From a virus, in IMG/VR virus record IMGVR_UViG_3300028623_000321, positions 1-21,699 of that record: 21,699 bases of DNA; one strand, 5' to 3'. The stretch's first letter is position 1. Each line of letters opens with the position of its first letter. The notes under the pieces were generated by a model. It was not told the origin of the DNA. It saw only the letters and a program-made list of their open reading frames with translations, and did no database searches. Positions 16,443 to 21,699 of this stretch are shown here, one piece after another. The translations under genes and the position numbers were made by a program.

Positions 16443-17669
16443 TTGAGCGAATTTGAAAATCTCATAAATGCTTTAAAAGGTGTACAGGGGACCGGGCAGC
16501 TTTTAGGACGGATGGCTGGCCTCCTTGAAAAATCCGGAGCAAGAAGAACGCTTGAACCAGGAGATTTTTTTCACTCTGGAGATAAGCCGATTCGCATGTC
16601 AGCGCCATTGGCATATGACCTTTGGTATTTATCCAATGACGTGAATCTTGTTCATCATATTGATCCTGGAACGGATTCCGGGGTCTATGTCAACGAGAAT
16701 TTGAAGTTTCTTGATGACTATCTCAATGGGTTAAAACCCATGAAGGCAATGACCGCGTCTGATTTAAGAAACGATGCGACTTATGAATATACGATCTCGT
16801 CTTACAAGGACAACTGGAAGAATGAGGGCGCTTATTTTATTCAGGTAATGCCATTTGAAATGTGTCAGAAAGGAACGGGATTTGATTATGACTCAGATGG
16901 GCCAAGTGGGTACAGCAAGGAAGAATTTATTGGGCACGTTACTTTCCCGGTCGGGCAACTCGGTATTATGGAAGTTATCTCGGTGTTTCAAGAAACTGAG
17001 TTGGAAGCTGAAGATTTTAGCCTGGAAGATGATGAAAAGCCGGTCATCATCGACGATCCCCAAATGTTCCCGCCGATGGAACACGCCGGAGAGAACCGGT
17101 CGTTCGGGAAATACCTGGTGGATCACGGATACCTTATTCCCGATCAAGTTAAGCCAGTTGTTGAGATCATGGCCAGTCCCATCAGCGAAAGAGATTACAC
17201 GCAGAACGTCAAGCCAAAATCCTGGACGCGGTTATGGATTAAAAAAACCGACAAATATCCAGTACCCGGGGAATTCATTGGTATACTTATCAAACCACTT
17301 TCGTGTCCCCCGCATATCTGGTGGTTTCAGGAATCTACCCCGCTCCTCTATGCAGGCAACTGGGTGGAGACGCAGAACCTGACCAGTGGTGTTATAACGA
17401 TGGTGACGCTTGAGGCTGTACGGATTGACAACGGTATAGGCGACGAATACTGGGTTAAGGTGAACGGGATTGAGTTCATTGCTTATGCCTCTGATTTCAG
17501 GCGGTATGAAGTTGACGACCGGGTAGCGGTTTTGAAACGTTGGACAACATCGGCAAAGGCCACAAGATCATTTTCCTGGAAAGACCAGCGGGATGGAGCG
17601 CACCCAGTAAAGAGTCAGGTTTCACTTGAGTTTGTGATACTGCCGATAACCTTTTATAAGGAAATGTAA
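16443..17669 (+). CDS. Hypothetical tail protein with C-terminal OB-like region
   Basis: The 408-residue frame starts at TTG 16443, right after the preceding stop, with AAGG at 16431-16434 and an 8-base spacer; the next ATG is 24 codons in and has no comparable site. Residues 1-30 form an amphipathic helix. Residues about 35-240 carry no recognised domain but are rich in aromatic and acidic residues (DFFHSGDKPIRM, YDLWYLSNDVNLVHH). Residues about 305-370 look like an OB-type barrel: GVITMVTLEAV, EYWVKVNGIEFIAYASDF and a YEVDDRVAVLKRW strand. The latter echoes the FTVGDSAVVL strand of the 9116 protein. It closes the compositionally distinct tail block. The role is inferred to be structural. 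Confidence 0.6.
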   Translation: MSEFENLINALKGVQGTGQLLGRMAGLLEKSGARRTLEPGDFFHSGDKPIRMSAPLAYDLWYLSNDVNLVHHIDPGTDSGVYVNENLKFLDDYLNGLKPMKAMTASDLRNDATYEYTISSYKDNWKNEGAYFIQVMPFEMCQKGTGFDYDSDGPSGYSKEEFIGHVTFPVGQLGIMEVISVFQETELEAEDFSLEDDEKPVIIDDPQMFPPMEHAGENRSFGKYLVDHGYLIPDQVKPVVEIMASPISERDYTQNVKPKSWTRLWIKKTDKYPVPGEFIGILIKPLSCPPHIWWFQESTPLLYAGNWVETQNLTSGVITMVTLEAVRIDNGIGDEYWVKVNGIEFIAYASDFRRYEVDDRVAVLKRWTTSAKATRSFSWKDQRDGAHPVKSQVSLEFVILPITFYKEM

Positions 17670-17670
17670 T

Positions 17671-18990
17671 ATGCCTACAGATTTTGAAAGACTCATTAGT
17701 AAAGTAGCAGATATGGCTGAACAAAGCCAAAAAGCCCGTGGTATAGATGCTTTTGGCTCAGTAGGATTCAAAAATAACCAAGAACGTATGTATCAAGATC
17801 AGCGGAATGATATACGTGATAAAGATATTGCTGAACGTGAAAAACAACGTGGCCTCGTACGGTTAGGTGAAAATAAAATTGTCTCAAACCAGCAAGCCCT
17901 ACAAGCGAAAGAACAAAGAGATTATAATCTTGCTGACGAAAAGAACCGTACAGCACTCCAAGTTGCAGACATCCGAGCAGGCGGTGACGGGTCTGGGTCT
18001 TCTTTAGGCGGACGGCGAGGAAAGAATTCAGATGAACTTGAAGCTGCAAAATTAGCTGCAGCTATATACGAAAAACAGACTGTAATACCAGGACAACAAC
18101 CTAAACCATATGGCGATATACACCGAGAGGTATTAAAAAGTATTACCGGACGAGGCGCTGTACAAAGAGACCCTGTTACTGGCCTCATAGTTAAAAATAC
18201 TTCTCCGTCAGTAACTGAACAGAATGCTGCAAAAGGCAGTGTAGGTTATGCATTACCAGGTGAAACACCTGAAGAACGTGCACAACGACAAACTTTAGTA
18301 CCTGGGCATAAAAACGTATCAACAGCGTTAACTGAGAATCAGTGGCAACAGTATGCTGATGCAAAAAGTCCAGGTATGGTATACCAAGGTAATCAACCTG
18401 GAATAATAAATGACCAGATCGCGCGGTTTAAACAACCAGACGGTACTACATTTTTTGCTAACGCAGGGGCCGCACGAACTCGTGTTCCCGCGGTAAATAC
18501 AACTCCTGACATGACTGAATCAGCACCAGCACCAGCCTCAGTCTCAGCACCAGCTTCAGCACCGGCCTCAGCACCAGCATCGGCGTCTAATAAAATGTTT
18601 GGTGATTGGGCAGGAAGAATAGTACGTTTTCTTGAAAAACACCCTGGTGAATATGCTTCACCGTTAGCTCCTATTATTAACACCGATGAGGCGTATACAC
18701 CGTCGGCTATACCCGCAGTAAATATAGTTCCTGGTATACCTGAACCAGCAACAACCGTACCTGAAATTGCACAACCTACCGCGGCAGATGTTGTAGCAAA
18801 TGATACTCGAAATTATAGTTATTTTGACCGGCCCTCAGAATTTGGTATTTCAGGGTACCTGAATAAACTAGCCCAAGAAAAACATGGTTCTGGTGTACCT
18901 AAACTAGCCGCAGGTGTTATTGATTGGTTTAAAGATCTTAATAAACCTAAAAAATCAACAAATCCGTTGATGCCAAATTACGGCCAATAA
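17671..18990 (+). CDS. Putative internal or minor virion protein with Pro/Ala/Ser linker
   Basis: The 439-residue product begins with a strongly charged helical region (about 1-150) with many Arg, Lys, Glu and Gln, for example DIRDKDIAEREKQRG and ALQAKEQRDYN, interrupted by a Gly/Ser-rich GGDGSGSSLGGRRGK loop at about 109-125. Residues 285-306 form a repetitive Ala-Pro-Ser linker. The rest contains short helices and ends PLMPNYGQ. No membrane segment or enzyme motif is seen. It starts 1 base after the previous stop, with AAGGAAATG just upstream. Codon use (GTA, GCA, GGT) resembles the head genes, not the tail block before it. Placement before the giant gene suggests an ejection-complex partner, which is only inferred. 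Confidence 0.6.
   Translation: MPTDFERLISKVADMAEQSQKARGIDAFGSVGFKNNQERMYQDQRNDIRDKDIAEREKQRGLVRLGENKIVSNQQALQAKEQRDYNLADEKNRTALQVADIRAGGDGSGSSLGGRRGKNSDELEAAKLAAAIYEKQTVIPGQQPKPYGDIHREVLKSITGRGAVQRDPVTGLIVKNTSPSVTEQNAAKGSVGYALPGETPEERAQRQTLVPGHKNVSTALTENQWQQYADAKSPGMVYQGNQPGIINDQIARFKQPDGTTFFANAGAARTRVPAVNTTPDMTESAPAPASVSAPASAPASAPASASNKMFGDWAGRIVRFLEKHPGEYASPLAPIINTDEAYTPSAIPAVNIVPGIPEPATTVPEIAQPTAADVVANDTRNYSYFDRPSEFGISGYLNKLAQEKHGSGVPKLAAGVIDWFKDLNKPKKSTNPLMPNYGQ
18523..18588 (+). repeat. Short Ala-Pro-Ala-Ser coding repeat
   Basis: A GCACCAGCNTCA-like unit is repeated across 66 bases with small changes, encoding alternating Ala-Pro and Ala-Ser pairs (residues 285-306 of the 439-residue protein). 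It makes a flexible, extended linker between the charged N-terminal part and the C-terminal part. Such repeats can change in length by slippage, so copy number may vary between related phages. Confidence 0.8.
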
Positions 18991-19118
18991 TTACACCAAA
19001 CGATGTAACTGTTCGTCTTCAAAAAGAGTAAAGAGCTTATACTTTTATAAAGGTACAAGCTTAAAATAGCCTTAAACGGCTAATTAGATAGCCTAGATTA
19101 TCTAGGAAAGGATATAAA
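18991..19118 (+). promoter_or_regulatory. Non-coding leader with mutually exclusive hairpins before the giant gene
   Basis: This 128-base gap is the longest intergenic space in the window. It contains TTACA/TGTAA (18991-18995, 19004-19008), TTATA/TATAA (19037-19041, 19046-19050), TAGCC/GGCTA (19067-19071, 19078-19082) and CCTAGA/TCTAGG (19092-19097, 19101-19106). GGCTA at 19078-19082 can also pair with a second TAGCC at 19089-19093, which overlaps the CCTAGA arm. The last arm overlaps the start of the AGGAAAGG ribosome site (19104-19111). No convincing promoter or T-run terminator was found. This could be a translational switch or a processing leader; the stems are short, so this is a hypothesis. 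Confidence 0.45.
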
Positions 19119-21699
19119 ATGGGCTTACTTGATATTAGAAAAGAATTTGACGAAAACAAGGGCTATTACGGTCCTGATACCCCCCTTGACAAAGTTGCGA
19201 GAGAAGTTCATGCGAGTTCTCAATTTGCTAATACTCCCTACGAAGACTGGCTCAAAACTGCAGTAGTCCCAAATCAAGTCGAAGAAGATAATTACCAAAG
19301 AGAAGTACAGGCCACAAAAGATAAACCTATAGGCCTCATTCGTGAATTTGGTCGTGGTGTTGGACGCGGTGTTATGCAGGGTCTTCCTGAGGCCGCTGGA
19401 CAGAGTCTTCAACTCGCGGACCGAGCAATTACTGCTGAGGGCGAAGCGCCTACTATACTCAGTACAGTAGGTAAAGGTATTGAGGCTTTTGGCACGGACA
19501 TGAAGAAGAAGATGCCTGGATGGGAGTCTTCTAAGGCAGCAGATGTACCTGGGTCATGGCAACGTGCAGCAAGTAGTTCTGGTGAGTCTACGCCAATGTC
19601 CTTAGCGCCCTTCGCAGTAGGTGCAGTAGCGTCTATAGCAACGGGTGGTAATCCCCTCGCTGGTGTTGCGGCGGGCACTGCTGCAATGATACCTCTCTTC
19701 TATGGTGCGACTACAGAACAAAAGTTACGCGAAGGTGAAGCAGCAGGACTCAGTAAGGAAGACAACATCCGTCAAGCCAACATATCGGGTGCAGCTGAGG
19801 TGGTCACTGAGTGGGCGCAAGATGCTATCAGTGGACTTGTCTTTAAAGGTCTCGGTACACCAGTTAAGAATGCTGTCAAGGAGGGCCTTGGTGGCATTAT
19901 TAAGTCAGTGGTCGCAGGTAAGTCTCTTGGCGAAATTGCAAAAGATTTCTTTGTGACTGGTCTTGTAGAGTCTGGAGGCGAGGCTGCAAATACTGCTATT
20001 CAAGCATGGTCAGATAAGTCAGTAGGTCTTAATCCTACCCAAGACACAACTACTGATATGGTTGATGCCGCAAAGTCAGCACTTATGATGACTTTAGTCT
20101 TCAATGCCTTTGGTATCCCATATGGTGTTAAGCATGCATCTGATGTACGTAAGACCCTACTTAACCCAGACGCACCGACCAAAGCAGTACACAGAGCTAT
20201 TGCTGAGACTGCACATGGTATTAATGAAGCCGACCCAGAACTCGCAAAACTCTTTACCGAACAGGCCGTGAAGTTACATAGTGTAGGTAAACCTATCCTA
20301 TTTGACGACGACTCATATTACCAGAAGAACGTGGCCAGAGAGGACGCGTCCAATGAGGCGAAAGCCTTGACCATACTCTCTCTGGCCAAAGAAGATAAAG
20401 CACCTACGCCTGAAGCTCTGTCTGCAGTTGGTCTTACTGATGCCGACATACCGTATATTATGAAAGCACGAAAATTTTATGAGAAAGCCCTTGGTACTGA
20501 AAAAATTGAAATTGACACGATGCCTACAGAGGCGATGAAGAAAGGTGCATTGTCCACGATCGAGAAACGTGTAGACTCTGACGTGCTCGATGCGATTCGT
20601 CCTGTGATTGTGCGGGAAGTCGGCGCTGTTAAAGACGTTACCCAGTGGAATAAAGAAGTACAGGTTATTTCTGCTAAAATAAATCCCCTTGAACGTGAAC
20701 TTGAACAAATTGATATACAGGATGACGCTGGTCGGCCAATAAACGCTGAACGCCGCGAAGCTATAGCAACTCAGCTCGTTGAGGTTCAGACTCAGTTAAC
20801 AGAAGCCACAAAACGCCGTGACGCGGCTCAAGCGATCAAAGATTCTCTTTCACGGACTGTAACGCTTGACGACACTGAGAAACCTGAGACCGGTAAGATA
20901 AACGTTGAAGGTGGTATGACCGCTGCAGATATCTTGTCTGACGTTGAAACTTTACGCACCGGTGGGGACGCTAAAACCTTCGCAAAAAAGTATGGTAATG
21001 CTGCTTATGCGTATGCAAATACGCATCGTACTCAGCAAGACTTCAGTATGCCGACTTTCCTGGATCATGCAGCTAAAGCACTTGCACCTGAGAGTACAAA
21101 TAACATTCAGCCGAAAGAAGGTATTACTCAGGCACAGCATGAGTTGAATGTAAAGGCGTATAAACTTATTGATGATAAGTCAAAACCGGCTGAGATTCAG
21201 GCTTTCGCGAAAAGTATCGGTGTTGAGCCTATTAAAGGCTATACCAAGGATGACAAACCCTTTTACTTCCGGGCTAAGGAACTACGCGAAAAGATCGCCG
21301 CACAAATGGAGATTAACGCTTTACACGCGGAACCTGAAATTACCACCGATACTAAATCATTAGACAAGTACGACGCAGCTGAAAATACTACTGCTGATGA
21401 CCTTGAGGCCGCAGCTAAGGAACTTAAAGCCGCAGAGCCTGTTCCTGAAGCGCATAGTCTTACGCCGGATGAAGCTGAAGAGTTTATAGCTCAGGAAGAG
21501 GCAAAAGCAGTAGCAGCAGCAAAACCCAAAACAGGCCTTGGGTGGGCGTCTAAGGAAGAGTTAGAACAACTTGCCAAAGACCGTAAAATAGAATTACCCC
21601 TTAATGCCGACGGTACGGTAAACCATAAGTCTCTCATCACGAAACTGCGTGCAGCGCAAGCCACAATTGATGCCGCAGCACACGAGGCAGCTACATCAC
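19119..21699 (+). CDS. N-terminal part of a giant internal/ejection or polyvalent-type phage protein, partial
   Basis: The frame is open from ATG 19119 to the window edge with no stop, at least 860 codons. AAAGG (19107-19111) precedes it by 7 bases. Residues 1-60 are charged. Residues about 77-100 contain REFGRGVGRGVMQGLPEAAGQSL, and residues 160-196 form a long hydrophobic Gly/Ala-rich segment. That segment is followed by an EAAGLSKEDNIRQANISGAAEVV stretch, a combination I associate with giant phage proteins injected with DNA. A coiled coil lies at about 510-580. Two segments (about 690-730 and 811-843) look faintly like SAP/HeH helix-loop-helix units. No polymerase, peptidase or lysozyme motif is visible in the part seen. 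The enzymatic domains, if any, lie beyond the window. Confidence 0.7.
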   Translation, partial: MGLLDIRKEFDENKGYYGPDTPLDKVAREVHASSQFANTPYEDWLKTAVVPNQVEEDNYQREVQATKDKPIGLIREFGRGVGRGVMQGLPEAAGQSLQLADRAITAEGEAPTILSTVGKGIEAFGTDMKKKMPGWESSKAADVPGSWQRAASSSGESTPMSLAPFAVGAVASIATGGNPLAGVAAGTAAMIPLFYGATTEQKLREGEAAGLSKEDNIRQANISGAAEVVTEWAQDAISGLVFKGLGTPVKNAVKEGLGGIIKSVVAGKSLGEIAKDFFVTGLVESGGEAANTAIQAWSDKSVGLNPTQDTTTDMVDAAKSALMMTLVFNAFGIPYGVKHASDVRKTLLNPDAPTKAVHRAIAETAHGINEADPELAKLFTEQAVKLHSVGKPILFDDDSYYQKNVAREDASNEAKALTILSLAKEDKAPTPEALSAVGLTDADIPYIMKARKFYEKALGTEKIEIDTMPTEAMKKGALSTIEKRVDSDVLDAIRPVIVREVGAVKDVTQWNKEVQVISAKINPLERELEQIDIQDDAGRPINAERREAIATQLVEVQTQLTEATKRRDAAQAIKDSLSRTVTLDDTEKPETGKINVEGGMTAADILSDVETLRTGGDAKTFAKKYGNAAYAYANTHRTQQDFSMPTFLDHAAKALAPESTNNIQPKEGITQAQHELNVKAYKLIDDKSKPAEIQAFAKSIGVEPIKGYTKDDKPFYFRAKELREKIAAQMEINALHAEPEITTDTKSLDKYDAAENTTADDLEAAAKELKAAEPVPEAHSLTPDEAEEFIAQEEAKAVAAAKPKTGLGWASKEELEQLAKDRKIELPLNADGTVNHKSLITKLRAAQATIDAAAHEAATS

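Noticed and set aside
16443-16520. Later ATG start for the 16443 gene
   Set aside because: The internal ATG is 24 codons in and has no ribosome site, while TTG 16443 has AAGG with an 8-base spacer and directly follows the upstream stop.
19018-19051. Possible sigma70 promoter (TTCAAA and TATAAA) in the leader before 19119
   Set aside because: The spacing is about 22 bases and the -35 match is weak, so it is not better than chance in an AT-rich stretch.
19125-20708. Minus-strand frames of 60-131 residues and small plus-strand frames opposite or inside the giant gene
   Set aside because: The plus frame from 19119 is open throughout with coherent codon use, so these are shadows.
1-21699. tRNA genes, CRISPR arrays, insertion sequences, attachment sites, integrase or lysis genes
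   Set aside because: No cloverleaf, spaced direct repeats, transposase or integrase motifs, terminal inverted repeats, or holin/endolysin-like genes were seen when reading the window.

Overview
The window is part of a tailed double-stranded DNA phage genome, most likely a short-tailed (podovirus-type) phage or a prophage of that kind. The reasons are the gene order on the + strand (small terminase, large terminase, P22-type portal, scaffold, N4-gp56-type major capsid protein, head-tail adaptor), dense packing with 1-4 base overlaps, and Shine-Dalgarno sites typical of a bacterial host. The host cannot be named from the sequence. No tRNA, rRNA, CRISPR array, insertion sequence, integrase or lysis gene was found. 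All genes point rightwards except a fragment at the left edge that appears to start a leftward gene.

Region by region. Positions 1-123 hold the start of a leftward gene and a perfect GC-rich hairpin. Positions 124-7136 are the packaging and head module: small and large terminase, portal with a coupled small ORF, scaffold, major capsid protein followed by a clear rho-independent terminator, then an SU10-type adaptor. Positions 7136-17669 are a tail and host-interaction module: a putative beta-propeller nozzle protein, two small structural proteins (8510-9106, 11129-11560), a multidomain protein with an N-terminal OB-like region and a C-terminal CAP/SCP-like domain, a LamG protein with long tandem repeats, two neighbouring heptad-rich coiled-coil proteins, and a protein ending in an OB-like region. 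Positions 17671-18990 encode a charged protein with a Pro/Ala/Ser linker. Positions 18991-19118 are a non-coding leader with several mutually exclusive small hairpins. From 19119 a reading frame stays open to the window edge (at least 860 codons) and looks like the N-terminus of a giant internal or ejection protein.

How it works together: TerS and TerL drive DNA through the portal into a shell of N4-gp56-type capsid protein built on the scaffold. The adaptor and propeller protein would close the vertex and form the short tail. The block from 8.5 to 17.7 kb probably supplies fibre, spike and receptor-binding parts. The partial giant protein is probably packaged in the virion and injected.

The tail block differs visibly in base and codon use from the head genes on its left and from the 17671 and 19119 genes on its right (for example, frequent GGG glycine codons), which suggests modular exchange. 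The most interesting items are the CAP-like domain in a phage structural protein, the paired long coiled-coil genes, the 12-copy repeat protein, and the switch-like leader in front of the giant gene.
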